NCBI GenBank assembly: GCA_903835555.1
Contig: CAILNN010000223.1
Location: 1 to 46,229, forward strand
DNA length: 46,229 nt
Direction of reading: 5' to 3'
DNA from: an uncultured Verrucomicrobiota bacterium
GTDB taxonomy: Bacteria > Verrucomicrobiota > Verrucomicrobiia > Limisphaerales > UBA9464
Every line of letters starts with the position of its first letter. Positions within the stretch are counted from its first letter, which is position 1. Under the pieces are notes generated by a model. It worked only from the letters and a program-made list of their open reading frames with translations. It was not told the DNA's origin and did no database searches. The position numbers and the translations under genes were made by a program. Positions 16,407 through 26,608 of this stretch are shown here, one piece after another.

Positions 16407-18107
16407 TTATTGCGGCGACTCAATCAATTGTCCAGCGGTTCCCGCAATCCGTGGGTGTCGCCGATCAAATTCGCGGATATGTAGCCGTAGAATTCGTTTG
16501 ACCTCCTCGACGACCGCCGGTGAATCGGTGCAAGGGTGTCCCGCCGCAACAACCTTTTCGGATTCTGCCTGGGCTAAATGAGCGCTCGAATAGGGGACTA
16601 CCCCATCCGACACCAATGCGTGTTTGGAACCCTCTCGATTGGCGATGATCGAGTGACAGGGCACCGGCACCGGACATTCTGCCAGGGCTCGGTACAGCGG
16701 ATTGCCAGGCGAAAGCGATTCCACGCTGGTGCATCCCAATCGCTGGTACCTCAACAGGTCCGGTCGCAAGGCGTCCACGTTCAAAGTGAGAAGCTCGGTG
16801 ACCGATTGAATCGTCGTGGCTGGTAGATGAATCAATCGGACAAACAAGCGGGATAACCATAAATCGGCCAAATCGCTGCCCGCGTGGGGAGTGGCAATAA
16901 AAATCAAGCGGGATACAAACGATTGGCGATCGAAAAAGAAACTGGACTTCAGCTCAAGTCGGGTTTTTTCGCTGACCAGGAGTTCATCTGCTGGTTTTGA
17001 AAAATGATTGGTCCAAAAGCAATCGCCAGAATTGATCGCCTGGAGTCGTGCGAGGAGCCCCCCCATGCTATGGCCGACAAGCACCATTTCGCTGGTCGTA
17101 GGACGGGAGTGGGTCGCATCCAGGCGCTCAATGGCTTGCTTGAGTGCCGTTCTCAATCGACAGGCCGAGTCGGGAATCGGGAGTCCGGTCGGATACACGA
17201 AATACCAAAGTTGAAACCGTCGACTTAATTCCGCATCTGCCATGATGGCGCTCGCCATCTCCAGCCAAGTCGCCGGCGACGAATAAAGGCCATGAATCAT
17301 GACGACCGGAATCTTATCAGGATCGTACGGTTGGAGGAGATAAAGCCCACTATTGTCCATGTGGATACCCGGCCAAAGTAAGCCCAGCCACCTTAACTTG
17401 ATGAAGGCCTCGCGCTCCAAGCCAAGCCGGGCTGCCGCCGTGTAGTTCGCCGAAATCGATTCGTCCGAAGGTGAAATGTTCGGGTTCGTTTCCAGCATTG
17501 GATCAATCAGTCGCAACTGAACCGGGCGAGGTGATTGAAGGGGTGCATCCTGAAATTCGAGGAGGGCAGTGACCGGTAGATAAAGTCGCTGCCCGTAAAA
17601 CTGGTCGCGTCGGGGAGCCCAGTTGCTCGCTAGTCCGAGTTCTCCTACCATGGCCGCCCCTTTCCCGATTCGAGCGAATTCCCGCATAAATCCAGATTCC
17701 TGGGCGGGATCGGCTGGGTAAAGATGGTCGTACTGGCAGAATCCGATATCCTCAACTGCGTCCGCGCGCGAATGGGCTGGCATGTGCAGCAAATAGGGCC
17801 CCAATCGGAGTCCGCCATTGGTCAGGGCCGATGATCCCATCGGAGTGATCCGCTCGCGCAGCATCGATACCGCTCGGGCGATCGCCCTATCCAACTCCAT
17901 CTCTGCCTCCTTTCGCCGTTCAGAGCTCGTTGCCCCGGAGCGGACCGAGGCTTGGTTCCGTTCGACAACTTGCAACTGAGTCACCAACGGATTCCGATTC
18001 CTTTGACCCGCATGGGTGCATCCGACTAAGAGACTGATGATCCCCGTCAAGAAGACTCTCGCGATGGTTTGTGCTTCTGAAAAACGAGACAACCGGGCAA
18101 CGCTCAT
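16407..18107 (-). CDS. Lipoprotein alpha/beta-hydrolase (lipase-like)
   Basis: The 566-residue protein has a lipoprotein-like signal ([13 protein letters not shown], lipid cysteine near residue 30). A hydrolase domain starts near residue 270 with [16 protein letters not shown], then [14 protein letters not shown] with nucleophile Ser347. [10 protein letters not shown] and [13 protein letters not shown] probably supply the acid and histidine. It resembles PGAP1/lipase-type esterases; the substrate is unknown. The N-terminal 250 residues are of unknown function. The ATG overlaps the yacG stop by four bases (ATGA), so translation is probably coupled. Confidence 0.8.
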   Translation of the reverse strand: MSVARLSRFSEAQTIARVFLTGIISLLVGCTHAGQRNRNPLVTQLQVVERNQASVRSGATSSERRKEAEMELDRAIARAVSMLRERITPMGSSALTNGGLRLGPYLLHMPAHSRADAVEDIGFCQYDHLYPADPAQESGFMREFARIGKGAAMVGELGLASNWAPRRDQFYGQRLYLPVTALLEFQDAPLQSPRPVQLRLIDPMLETNPNISPSDESISANYTAAARLGLEREAFIKLRWLGLLWPGIHMDNSGLYLLQPYDPDKIPVVMIHGLYSSPATWLEMASAIMADAELSRRFQLWYFVYPTGLPIPDSACRLRTALKQAIERLDATHSRPTTSEMVLVGHSMGGLLARLQAINSGDCFWTNHFSKPADELLVSEKTRLELKSSFFFDRQSFVSRLIFIATPHAGSDLADLWLSRLFVRLIHLPATTIQSVTELLTLNVDALRPDLLRYQRLGCTSVESLSPGNPLYRALAECPVPVPCHSIIANREGSKHALVSDGVVPYSSAHLAQAESEKVVAAGHPCTDSPAVVEEVKRILRLHIREFDRRHPRIAGTAGQLIESPQ

Positions 18108-18337
18108 GTCTCCGGATGGTCGACCTTATCCAGTTCAGGACCCGGAGGAAGTTCATCGAATCCATCGAAATCGCCCGGGCGAAGCTCCCGGGAAATGGCG
18201 TGCTCCTCATTGAACCATTTCCCCAAATCAATCAGCTTGCAACGTTGGCTACAAAACGGACCCCAAGAGGAGTCAAACCACTTGCCCACCTTGCCACAGG
18301 TCGGGCAGCCAACAGTTGGTCTATTGCGATCAGGCAC
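18104..18337 (-). CDS. yacG: DNA gyrase inhibitor YacG, zinc protein
   Basis: From the GTG at 18337 the product has 77 residues and the YacG zinc site: Cys11-x2-Cys14 (GCPTCGK) and Cys29-x3-Cys33 ([20 protein letters not shown]). Members bind gyrase and Zn2+. The frame is open back to a TTG at 18418, but no ATG exists in it; the GTG gives the normal length of about 65-77 residues. The tail is acidic and proline-rich ([13 protein letters not shown]). It overlaps the downstream lipase gene by four bases. Confidence 0.88.
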   Translation of the reverse strand: MPDRNRPTVGCPTCGKVGKWFDSSWGPFCSQRCKLIDLGKWFNEEHAISRELRPGDFDGFDELPPGPELDKVDHPET

Positions 18338-18401
18338 AAGTTTCTTGCTTCGTCCAACGAAGATTAGCGCACCTCTTTCGCTTCGCCAAGTCCCCCTGAT
18401 A

Positions 18402-18433
18402 GGACCTATAGGCCTCAAAGGTCCTATAGGTCC
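18402..18433. repeat. Inverted repeat of GGACCTATAGG
   Basis: GGACCTATAGG (18402-18412) and CCTATAGGTCC (18423-18433) form a perfect 11-base-pair stem with a ten-base loop, lying between the end of the large LamG gene and yacG. Each arm contains the palindrome CCTATAGG. No T run follows on the minus strand, so terminator function is doubtful. Confidence 0.75.
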
Positions 18434-18459
18434 CGCCCACTATGACTAAAAGGTCGCCC

Positions 18460-21400
18460 TTAGAACGACACCCGATAGAACAATCCCGAACCCGATGGAC
18501 TGACCACGTACGGCGATGTTCCCCCGCCAGATACGTCGCGCCAAGGGCCGGTGACATGGGCCGCTGATTGAAGCTTCCCAACGGCCCAATGAAGCGATGT
18601 GGTCCCATCAACGTTGCTGGAAAGGCTGATGGCAACCGACGCATTCGGCGGAATGGCTGTGCTGTCAAAGCTCACCCCATAGGCCGCTCCCACATGGTTG
18701 ATCGTCCAGACTTCAAAAGGGGTCAGGACCCGCTGCCAGACACCCAAATCGTCCAAGTCCGCCGATCCCGATTCCCCATAGGTCCCGGTGGGGTCTTGGC
18801 CAATGCTGACCGAGTTACCCGTGTTCAAATCCCCACCCCCAATATCGAGCCGCGAATCAACCTGAACACCGTCAAGATAGGTGGTCCCATAAGCCGCACG
18901 ATCGAACGTGAAAACCAAGTGATGCCATTTCCCATCGTTGATCGAGTTATCCGGCCCATAAATATTGGCATTGCCTAGGCTCCAGGACCATCCTCCCAAC
19001 TTATAGGAAGGAGCGAAGACAAAGCCTGGGTTGCCGTACGAATTATTCGCATTAGCCAGGAAAGGTAGGTCACCACTCAATGACCCTTTCGGAAGCCGGA
19101 CCCACAGCGACACGGAGAAGTTAATGTTACTGCTGAACTGCAGGTCGGTGGGTGTTCCCAGCGTCACATAGTTGTAAACCTGGTTTGTTGTGTCCGTGTT
19201 GTAATGCAATGCCTGCGTTCCGATGATGCCAGGAACCAAGGTCGGTGAACCGACAAACGTCCCGTTATTGGTACGCCCAGAGGTGTCGGAAGCGTCTTGA
19301 TCGAATGGCAGGTGCAGTACCAGTTGATCGGTGATATCGGCGTAGACGGGCACCGATACCACCGTCAGATTGGCAATACTGCTGGTGACGACCCCTACAG
19401 CATTGGATGCCACCAAAGAGTAAGCCCCGGCGGAGCCGAAGCTGACCGGTTGGATGGTCAGGGTGGCGTTGGTCTCACCGTCCAGAACGGTTGTTCCTTT
19501 CAACCACTGCAGATACAACGGAGTCGACCCTCCCACGCTGGCGCTAAAGACATTCGTCTTACCCACTACCACCGTGGCTGAGGTCGGCTGCGTGATGAAT
19601 TGAGGTGCCGAACCATTGCCATACAGCGCTGCTTGGTAATGAGCGAGAATCTGATCGGCAGTCAACGCCGACCGATAAAACGCCACTTCCGCCACGTTGC
19701 CACTCCAGAATTGATGAACGTCCCCATCGTTGTTTCGTCCGCCAATGATGAAGGGAGCGGTCTGGTTTTGCACGTAGTTGCCATAAGGCCCACCGACATA
19801 CTTTCCATCACGGTAGAAGGTGATGCCTGAACCGTCCGAAACCAACACGAGATGCGCCCATTGGTTGGGCCGAATCGCACCCAAATCGGCATAGTAATAA
19901 CTATACTGATCATTGTTTCCAGTGATGCCCCACCAGGAATCTCCCGCAGTCTTTAGGAATCCATAGCCGCGCCCACTATTGCCACTAATCGAAAAGGATG
20001 AAAATGGGGTCAACTCTACACCCGGAAGATTCGGCTTTGCCCAACCTTCCAATGTGAACGTCGTCTTCGGATTTAGAACCGCCGAGAATGGAATGGTCCC
20101 ATATCCGCCCGAACCATCAAACGATACAGAGGCTGCCCCTGGCTCATGGCCGACTCCTGGCTCTGCCAACGTAATCCCGGTGCCTGTATACTGCCCATCG
20201 TGTCTTCCCAACGAGTCCGCCAATAACGTGGCACCCACTGGATCATTTAGCCGCCACCAAGCTTCCGGCTGATCGCCCACGATCACCGATTCAAAAGACC
20301 CCGGTGCCGGTGCCAGCACGGTCAATACCGCCGGATCGCTTGTTACTGTTCCGAGACTGTTTTTGACCGTGACGGTGTAACTCCCAGAATTCGTCACGCT
20401 CAACGGGCTGAAAGTCAGAGTACTATTTGTCGCTCCAGGGAGAAGGACTGAGCCGTTGGCCCACTGATAACTCAAGCGTCCTCCCGTGGCCGCTACACTA
20501 AGTGTATACGATCCGCCGGGGTAAATTGTTCGTCCGACGGGCGGGGTGGTGATTGCAGGCGCAGATAATGTGACAACGTTGACATGGACTGCCGGGCTAT
20601 CGACGCTTCCGAACCGATTGGAAACCGTCAAGGTATAATCACCCGTATTCGCCAAAGTAGATGCCGCTAGGGTGTAGGACGGGCTGGTTGCCCCAGCGAT
20701 GGACTTTCCGCCCACTTTCCACTGGAAGCTCAACGGCGGCGTCCCACCACCGTCTGCTGTCACAGTAAACGGATCCCCAATACTCACATCATTTGCAGGA
20801 CCGGTAGCTCCGCTAAAGATTTGCGGGGCTTGGTTGCCAATCGCTGAGGAATACTGTGTGAATAGTTCTCCCTGCGACAGGGCGCGATTGAAGATAGCCA
20901 CTTCATCGATCAGCCCGTTGAAAACGTCGCCCGGATATGCCGCGTCATTGCCGATCCGCCATTCCCCGGAAAACGGTTGAAGGTTGTGGGTGGCGTCATA
21001 ATTGGGGGCGCTGTTGAAGCCGGTACCATCTTGAATGGTCAGGGTTGCCACCGATGGAGTGACTGTCAGAGCCACATAGGCCCATTGGGAATCGGGAATG
21101 ACCAAGCCGCTTTTGAAGTTAGCCGCAGCTGGTATTCCGCTCCAATCATAGGCCAGCCCGTTGGCATCGCTGATATCCAATTTAAGACCGGCAATCGAAT
21201 CGGGCGTGTAGGTAAAGACGATGCCCGCGTTAGTGCTCTGCGTACCATTTGAGTAGACCCACGCGGAAATCGTGATTTCATTGGTGTTGAGATTGAGTCC
21301 AGGCAAACTGACATACCCATTGGTGCCATTCAGTGTCACCGCAGAATTCCCAGCCGGAAAACCCGGGAACATGGTATGGCTGGGACCCGCCTGCCCCGGC

Positions 21401-22365
21401 ACCGCACCGAAGGTATAATTGCCGTTGCCAGCAGCGCCCAGGGTACCTTGGTTGGTAGCCACGGGATGGACATTCGGTGCCTCGTTCAAGCGCCAATAGC
21501 CGATTGGCTGGTCCTTCAAAATCGCCGTGGCATAGTTCGCACCGTTGGTCTGAGCGGTGTTGAAGTGGGCGGACACCTGAGCCGCCGTCAGTGCCGTCTG
21601 GTAAACAGCCACTTCTTGGACTCCGCCGTCCCATTCACGGTTCGGAATCGTGGTGGCCCCAATTCTCAACGGGTTGATGAGGTTCGGAGAAAAACTCGGA
21701 ACGGTGACCGGTGCCGTCGCCACGCCATTGACGTACAGGACAATACTGGACCCGTCGTAAACCCCGACAATATGCGCCCAAGCCGCAGGAACTAAAGACG
21801 GACCATAAACGGTGCCCTTATACCCTCCGGTATCCCCAACCCGGAACTCCCAAATGGTGCCGTGTGCCCCATCCGTACCTCCGTAGAAGAGAAAACCCTG
21901 ACGCCCGCCACCGGTCGTATCCAACGAGCATACCGGCGAAAGGAGCGGTGCAAACGATGCGGAGGGCTCAGCCCAGAATTCAACGGAGAATGGACCGGAA
22001 GGATTCAGGTCCGCCGAACTCGGAATATCGACCACCGGCCCCAGATAGGTAACCGATAAGCCAGGGTTCGAGAATCCCGAGGAGGTCACCCCTCCCGGAA
22101 AGGCACTCGGTAATCCCCGAACCACGTCCGAGGTATAAGTCCCCGACTCGCCACTTCCCAAGCTACCTAAATTCGCAGCCGTGAAGTTGTCGGGAATGGG
22201 TTGAGTGGTCTCCTCCAGGCGCCAGTAGCCGACCGGTTGTTGGGAGAGGATGGTCGTTGGATAATCCTGGGCCAGAATCAGGGCAGGGGACCCAACCAGT
22301 AGCGTTGCAGCCAAAAAACCTCGCGCCAGAGTTCGAATCTGGCCAAGGGCAGGGCATCGGTTCAT
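18460..22365 (-). CDS. Very large exported LamG/Ig-repeat protein
   Basis: The 1301-residue protein has a signal peptide (ARGFLAATLLVGSPALILAQ). Four LamG/concanavalin-like domains are visible, at about 35-265, 275-505, 700-915 and 1010-1230. Three begin with a QPxGYWRL/QPEAWWRL-type motif and contain a variant of the AHIVGVYDGSSIVLYVNG strand. Three Ig-like domains (two between the second and third LamG, one between the third and fourth) carry variants of QWKVGGKSIAGATSPSYTL. The C-terminus (LHWAVGKLQSAAHVTGPW to LFYRVSF) matches the C-terminal module of the 10601-13753 protein. A role in glycan binding or surface adhesion is likely. Confidence 0.82.
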   Translation of the reverse strand: MNRCPALGQIRTLARGFLAATLLVGSPALILAQDYPTTILSQQPVGYWRLEETTQPIPDNFTAANLGSLGSGESGTYTSDVVRGLPSAFPGGVTSSGFSNPGLSVTYLGPVVDIPSSADLNPSGPFSVEFWAEPSASFAPLLSPVCSLDTTGGGRQGFLFYGGTDGAHGTIWEFRVGDTGGYKGTVYGPSLVPAAWAHIVGVYDGSSIVLYVNGVATAPVTVPSFSPNLINPLRIGATTIPNREWDGGVQEVAVYQTALTAAQVSAHFNTAQTNGANYATAILKDQPIGYWRLNEAPNVHPVATNQGTLGAAGNGNYTFGAVPGQAGPSHTMFPGFPAGNSAVTLNGTNGYVSLPGLNLNTNEITISAWVYSNGTQSTNAGIVFTYTPDSIAGLKLDISDANGLAYDWSGIPAAANFKSGLVIPDSQWAYVALTVTPSVATLTIQDGTGFNSAPNYDATHNLQPFSGEWRIGNDAAYPGDVFNGLIDEVAIFNRALSQGELFTQYSSAIGNQAPQIFSGATGPANDVSIGDPFTVTADGGGTPPLSFQWKVGGKSIAGATSPSYTLAASTLANTGDYTLTVSNRFGSVDSPAVHVNVVTLSAPAITTPPVGRTIYPGGSYTLSVAATGGRLSYQWANGSVLLPGATNSTLTFSPLSVTNSGSYTVTVKNSLGTVTSDPAVLTVLAPAPGSFESVIVGDQPEAWWRLNDPVGATLLADSLGRHDGQYTGTGITLAEPGVGHEPGAASVSFDGSGGYGTIPFSAVLNPKTTFTLEGWAKPNLPGVELTPFSSFSISGNSGRGYGFLKTAGDSWWGITGNNDQYSYYYADLGAIRPNQWAHLVLVSDGSGITFYRDGKYVGGPYGNYVQNQTAPFIIGGRNNDGDVHQFWSGNVAEVAFYRSALTADQILAHYQAALYGNGSAPQFITQPTSATVVVGKTNVFSASVGGSTPLYLQWLKGTTVLDGETNATLTIQPVSFGSAGAYSLVASNAVGVVTSSIANLTVVSVPVYADITDQLVLHLPFDQDASDTSGRTNNGTFVGSPTLVPGIIGTQALHYNTDTTNQVYNYVTLGTPTDLQFSSNINFSVSLWVRLPKGSLSGDLPFLANANNSYGNPGFVFAPSYKLGGWSWSLGNANIYGPDNSINDGKWHHLVFTFDRAAYGTTYLDGVQVDSRLDIGGGDLNTGNSVSIGQDPTGTYGESGSADLDDLGVWQRVLTPFEVWTINHVGAAYGVSFDSTAIPPNASVAISLSSNVDGTTSLHWAVGKLQSAAHVTGPWRDVSGGGTSPYVVSPSGSGLFYRVSF

Positions 22366-22428
22366 GTTGTGTTTGTGTGTGATGTGTGGACTCGCTTACG
22401 ACAAAATCTTCAGGCACGCCCATTGCCC

Positions 22429-22502
22429 TAGGCGGTGTTTTCAAAATGGCTTTGCCGGTTTTGGCCAGCAGATAGGCAAATGCATTTTGAAAACACGGCC
22501 TA
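22429..22502. repeat. Long inverted repeat between two minus-strand genes
   Basis: Arms of 20 bases (22429-22448 and 22483-22502) match as inverted repeats at 19 of 20 positions, including the perfect 14-mer GTGTTTTCAAAATG. The loop is 34 bases and contains short further complementarity (TTTGCC/GGCAAA). There is no T run and no flanking duplication that I can see. Confidence 0.8.
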
Positions 22503-22537
22503 ACCGTTTCGCCAGGAAAATTTCCCTGGGAAAGGTA

Positions 22538-23407
22538 TTATTGACCCACCGGACGCGTCGCCTTGTCTTGCATCCAGGCCACATCCCGGTTGTTTGGCGA
22601 TGCCCAGGGAGACGGGAGGCCATTCTTATCGGGAAGCGGCATCGTGCGTGCATCCAACCAGCGACGAAGTTCTGAATGGCCATCCGCGAAAGAAAAACCA
22701 CCGGCCCGTCCGTGATAGCTGGCCGGCATGTCCCAGAATTCGTAACCACTCGGATTGTTGGGTTGGTACCCCTTCATACTCACGGCAAAATTGCCCATGT
22801 TGACGCTATCTTCCCGCTGATCGATAAACACAAAAACCGAGGAGGGACCGGGAGTCGATAGCGAGGAATACTTGAAGTACATGATGTTCTCCGTAATCGG
22901 TTTACCCCACCCACCGTCGGTTCCGCCCCATCCGCCAAGGAATACGTTCATGCACATGCTTCGGACCCGCGGCAATATCTGTCGATTGACCGAGACCGTG
23001 GAGTGGTCAGAAGGGCATTTGTAGACCGGCAATGATTTCGAATACGGCCAAATCGCCCCCTTGGTAATATTGTAATTCGGATCCCAATTGGATCGATTGG
23101 CCGGACTAAAATCCATTGTGCCGGTCACCCAGGAAGCTGAAAACGTCCCCAGTTTGGCTGGGTCTTCGCTTGCATATGGCAATCGCTCCACGTTGTCGTC
23201 CGAATAAAGTCGCCAGGCGAGCGCCAATTGCTTGTGGTTATTCATGCACAGAACTCCCTCGCTCTTTTTCTTGGCGTTCACCAGCGAAGGCAAGAGCAAC
23301 CCAGCCAGGATCGCTATGATGGCGATGACGACGAGGAGTTCGATGAGGGTGAATCCCGAATGTTTCCGTCGGGTATTGAGAGTGCTAAAGGTGGACGATT
23401 TTTTCAT
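22538..23407 (-). CDS. H-X9-DG pseudopilin-like protein
   Basis: The 289-residue protein starts with a prepilin leader: [22 protein letters not shown], with cleavage expected after Gly18 and Glu five residues after the cleavage site. Near the C-terminus [16 protein letters not shown] shows the H-X9-DG pattern of prepilin-processing-associated proteins abundant in Planctomycetes and Verrucomicrobia. It may be part of a type II-secretion-like pseudopilus, but no secretion gene is nearby. The frame is open to 23545, but only the ATG at 23407 places the leader at the N-terminus. Confidence 0.88.
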   Translation of the reverse strand: MKKSSTFSTLNTRRKHSGFTLIELLVVIAIIAILAGLLLPSLVNAKKKSEGVLCMNNHKQLALAWRLYSDDNVERLPYASEDPAKLGTFSASWVTGTMDFSPANRSNWDPNYNITKGAIWPYSKSLPVYKCPSDHSTVSVNRQILPRVRSMCMNVFLGGWGGTDGGWGKPITENIMYFKYSSLSTPGPSSVFVFIDQREDSVNMGNFAVSMKGYQPNNPSGYEFWDMPASYHGRAGGFSFADGHSELRRWLDARTMPLPDKNGLPSPWASPNNRDVAWMQDKATRPVGQ

Positions 23408-23703
23408 AACAGTTCTGGGAATCTTGTGCCCGAGGGTGCGTCGCTTTCTGCCCCGTCCCGGTGAAAACCGGCCAAGTAATTCCGAGGGTGCAACCAGATG
23501 GGCACCGAAATCGGTATAGGCGGGAAATTCAAAATTCAACGGCATGTCAAGACTGTTCTAAGACGTGTGGACTCGTCTTCCTCCGTTTGGATACACCCAA
23601 TCAGTCGAATGTCAACCGCCGTTGTTGAGATTCAAGGGAATTTGTCCCAACGAAATCCAGTGAAGGCGCTCGTATTCCGGTCCGTCTAAGACACCGTCTA
23701 TTC

Positions 23704-26577
23704 ATGAGCTCTTGTTTCATTCGACGCCTTGTTCCGCTGCTGATTGGTTTGTTGTTGATCGACGCTGAACCTGGGAGTGTTATTTCAGTCGGCCACGCTG
23801 CCCCTTCTGACATTCATTGGGCGTTTTCTCCGGTCCATCCTGTCTTTGCCGCTCCTGCGACGGTAGCAACCAATGACCAGACAGCAGATTTCGCGCCGAA
23901 TCCAATCGATGAGGTGGTTGCCAAAGGGTTGGCCTCCCGGGGTCGTTCCTTTGCCCCTGAATCCGATAGAGCAACCCTCTTGCGGCGCTTGGCTTTAGAC
24001 CTGACCGGGCTTCCGCCATCGCCAGCCGAAGTCGACAACTTTGAGGCCGATTCATCGCCGGATGCCTTCGACCGGGTCGTGGAAAAATTGCTTGCTTCTC
24101 CTCATTATGGCGAAAAATGGGCACGCTGGTGGTTGGATGCCGCCCGGTATGCGGATTCCAACGGGTTCGAAAAGGACCGCACCCGCAGCATCTGGCCCTT
24201 CCGGGATTGGGTAATCGCCTCCCTGAATCGAGACCTTCCATTCGACCAATTCACTCGGGAACAACTGGCCGGCGACTTGTTGCCGGACGCCACTCTGGAG
24301 CAGCGAATCGCTACTGGGTTTCTCCGCAATTCCATGGTCAACATGGAAGGCGGCATTGAACCCGAAAAGTTCCGTATCGAGTCCATTATTGATCGGGTCG
24401 ATTGCGTCGGTCGTACGTGGCTAGGACTCACCATCGCCTGCGCTCAGTGCCATGACCATAAATATGATCCCATTCCTCAGGCGGATTACTACCGCTTCTT
24501 CGCCTTTTTCAACCAGGATTGGGAGCCGCGCATCGAAGTCCCCAATTCCGAACAGCGATCGAAGCGTGCGGATATCATTGCTCTCGCCAAAGCCTGGGAA
24601 GCCGCCACGCGAAATCGCCCGGCGGCATCTGATGCCGATCTTACCAAGTGGGAAACCGAAGTATTGCCCGCCCGTCGAGGGGACTGGAAAGTCCTCCCAT
24701 TGCGAGAGTGGCACTCTCAACCCATGAAGTACGAGCTGCAGGAAGACGGCTCGTTGCTGGGAGGTGGGGACGTCTATAACCACGGCGTCATCCGGATTTG
24801 GGCAGATGTCCAGGAAACGAATATCACTGGTTTTCGCCTTGAAGCCTTGAATAGCGCCAATCTTCCATTCGACGGCCCTGGATTGGATGGCAATGGCCAA
24901 TTTCAAGTTTGCGAATTCACGGTCGAAGCAACCCCTTTGATCGAACTGGCCGCTACCAACGTCGGAAGCACCCAATTCAAGGCAACCACCAACCAAATTC
25001 AATTCCGCCGCGCCGTTGCCGACCAGGAATCTCCCGGTTGGTCGGCTGCAGCGATGATTGATGGCATTAAAGATTCGGGAGGCTGGGCCATCAACTTCAC
25101 GGCGGGCCGTCGCAATGAAGAACGTCGCGCCGTTCTTGAAGCCGAACATCCTTTTGGTTTTTCAGGTGGCACCCGCCTCTTGATCACCCTCTGGCAAAAA
25201 CCGAAGGAGTCCCCTCTCTCAAACCAAATCCTAGGCCGTTTTCGCGTCAGTTATACCACCCAGGCGGGGCCTTTGGAGGTCGACCCGCTGAGCGAACGGC
25301 AGCGGCGAATCCTGAATGTTCCTCCCGATCAGCGATCGGAAGCACAACGCCGTGAACTGTTCCACGTTTTCCATTTTTCCCAGCCAGCCCTGGCTGAAAG
25401 CGCTCAAGAGTGGGATGCCCTCTGGAAGGATTGGCCTTCTGCCGAAAATTCCACACTGGCTCTGGAAGCCCGGGAACCCATTCGGACCACGCGGGTATTT
25501 AAGCGGGGAGACTGGCAAAAGCCACTGGATGCAGTGTCCCCGTCTGTTCCAGCGGTGCTGCCTCCCTTGGACGCCAATGCACCCAGAAATCGGTTGGGCT
25601 TGGCCAATTGGCTTGTCGACATGCGCAATCCCCTGACCTCGCGGGTGATCGTCAATCGGATTTGGCAGGCCTATTTTGGCCAGGGACTGGTCGTCACCAC
25701 CGAAGACTTTGGTAAACGTTCCGAAATGCCGGTTTATCCGGAACTCTTGGACGGCATCGCCGCGGAATTCATGCGGCCGCAGTGGTCTTTGGGGGCGGAG
25801 CGGTCTCAGGGCGGCCCAGTCCCTTGGTCGCTCAAACACTTGCATCGTCTGATTGTTCATTCGCGAGTTTATCGGCAATCATCGCGCACAACACCGGCGG
25901 ATTGGGAACAGGACCCCGCCAATCGTTGGCTCGCCCGCGGTGCCCGCTTCCGCTTGGATGCCGAAGCCATTCAGGACGTGGCCCTCAAAGTGAGCGGTCT
26001 CCTTTCGCCAAAAATAGGTGGCCCAAGTGTTTTCCCCCCGCTCCCCGATGGTGTCATGTCGCTGGCCTATGGTCAGATTCCCTGGAACGTCAGCGAAGGG
26101 GAGGATCGTTATCGCCGGGCCATGTACACCTTTTGGAAGCGAAGTGTGCCCTATCCCACGCTTTCCCTGTTTGATGCGCCTCAGGCCGAGCAAAGCTGCG
26201 TTCGTCGCGTACGTTCCAACACTCCATTGCAGGCCCTGGTCACCCTCAATGAACCCACCTTCAACCAAGCCGCTCGATGGCTGGCTTGGCAATCACTCAG
26301 TTCGGGCGGCCCCAACGAGGTTGACCGCGCTACCTGGATTTTTCGCCAGTGTGTCGGACGCCATCCCTCAACAATGGAAGTTCAACGATTGCGGAACCTC
26401 TGGCACGATGCCCATTCGGAATACCAGTCCCAACCACATGAGGCATCCGATTTCGCTTTCGCCGACCCCAAGAATCCGGCACCGCTCCCCAACGGTGCCA
26501 CTGTCGCCGACTTGGCCGCTTGGTCAGTCGTCAGTCGTGCGGTCCTGAACCTCGACGAAGTGATGACGCGCGAATAG
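23704..26577 (+). CDS. DUF1549/DUF1553 exported protein
   Basis: The 957-residue product begins with a hydrophobic signal region ([17 protein letters not shown]). A DUF1549 region follows (about 65-270) with [16 protein letters not shown] and [20 protein letters not shown], ending in the CxxCH-like motif [11 protein letters not shown] near residue 247. The DUF1553 region is near the C-terminus ([19 protein letters not shown] and [16 protein letters not shown]). No N-terminal cytochrome domain is present. The family is typical of Planctomycetes and Verrucomicrobia and is linked to polysaccharide or sulfated-glycan use. It is followed 31 bases later by DUF1501, the usual partner. Confidence 0.92.
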   Translation: MSSCFIRRLVPLLIGLLLIDAEPGSVISVGHAAPSDIHWAFSPVHPVFAAPATVATNDQTADFAPNPIDEVVAKGLASRGRSFAPESDRATLLRRLALDLTGLPPSPAEVDNFEADSSPDAFDRVVEKLLASPHYGEKWARWWLDAARYADSNGFEKDRTRSIWPFRDWVIASLNRDLPFDQFTREQLAGDLLPDATLEQRIATGFLRNSMVNMEGGIEPEKFRIESIIDRVDCVGRTWLGLTIACAQCHDHKYDPIPQADYYRFFAFFNQDWEPRIEVPNSEQRSKRADIIALAKAWEAATRNRPAASDADLTKWETEVLPARRGDWKVLPLREWHSQPMKYELQEDGSLLGGGDVYNHGVIRIWADVQETNITGFRLEALNSANLPFDGPGLDGNGQFQVCEFTVEATPLIELAATNVGSTQFKATTNQIQFRRAVADQESPGWSAAAMIDGIKDSGGWAINFTAGRRNEERRAVLEAEHPFGFSGGTRLLITLWQKPKESPLSNQILGRFRVSYTTQAGPLEVDPLSERQRRILNVPPDQRSEAQRRELFHVFHFSQPALAESAQEWDALWKDWPSAENSTLALEAREPIRTTRVFKRGDWQKPLDAVSPSVPAVLPPLDANAPRNRLGLANWLVDMRNPLTSRVIVNRIWQAYFGQGLVVTTEDFGKRSEMPVYPELLDGIAAEFMRPQWSLGAERSQGGPVPWSLKHLHRLIVHSRVYRQSSRTTPADWEQDPANRWLARGARFRLDAEAIQDVALKVSGLLSPKIGGPSVFPPLPDGVMSLAYGQIPWNVSEGEDRYRRAMYTFWKRSVPYPTLSLFDAPQAEQSCVRRVRSNTPLQALVTLNEPTFNQAARWLAWQSLSSGGPNEVDRATWIFRQCVGRHPSTMEVQRLRNLWHDAHSEYQSQPHEASDFAFADPKNPAPLPNGATVADLAAWSVVSRAVLNLDEVMTRE

Positions 26578-26608
26578 CTTCCATCCCCTTCATCCACCGA
26601 ATTGTCCC

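Noticed and set aside
22325-22345. tRNA-like GTTCGAATC string
   Set aside because: It lies inside the signal-peptide coding region of the giant LamG gene, with no surrounding tRNA structure.
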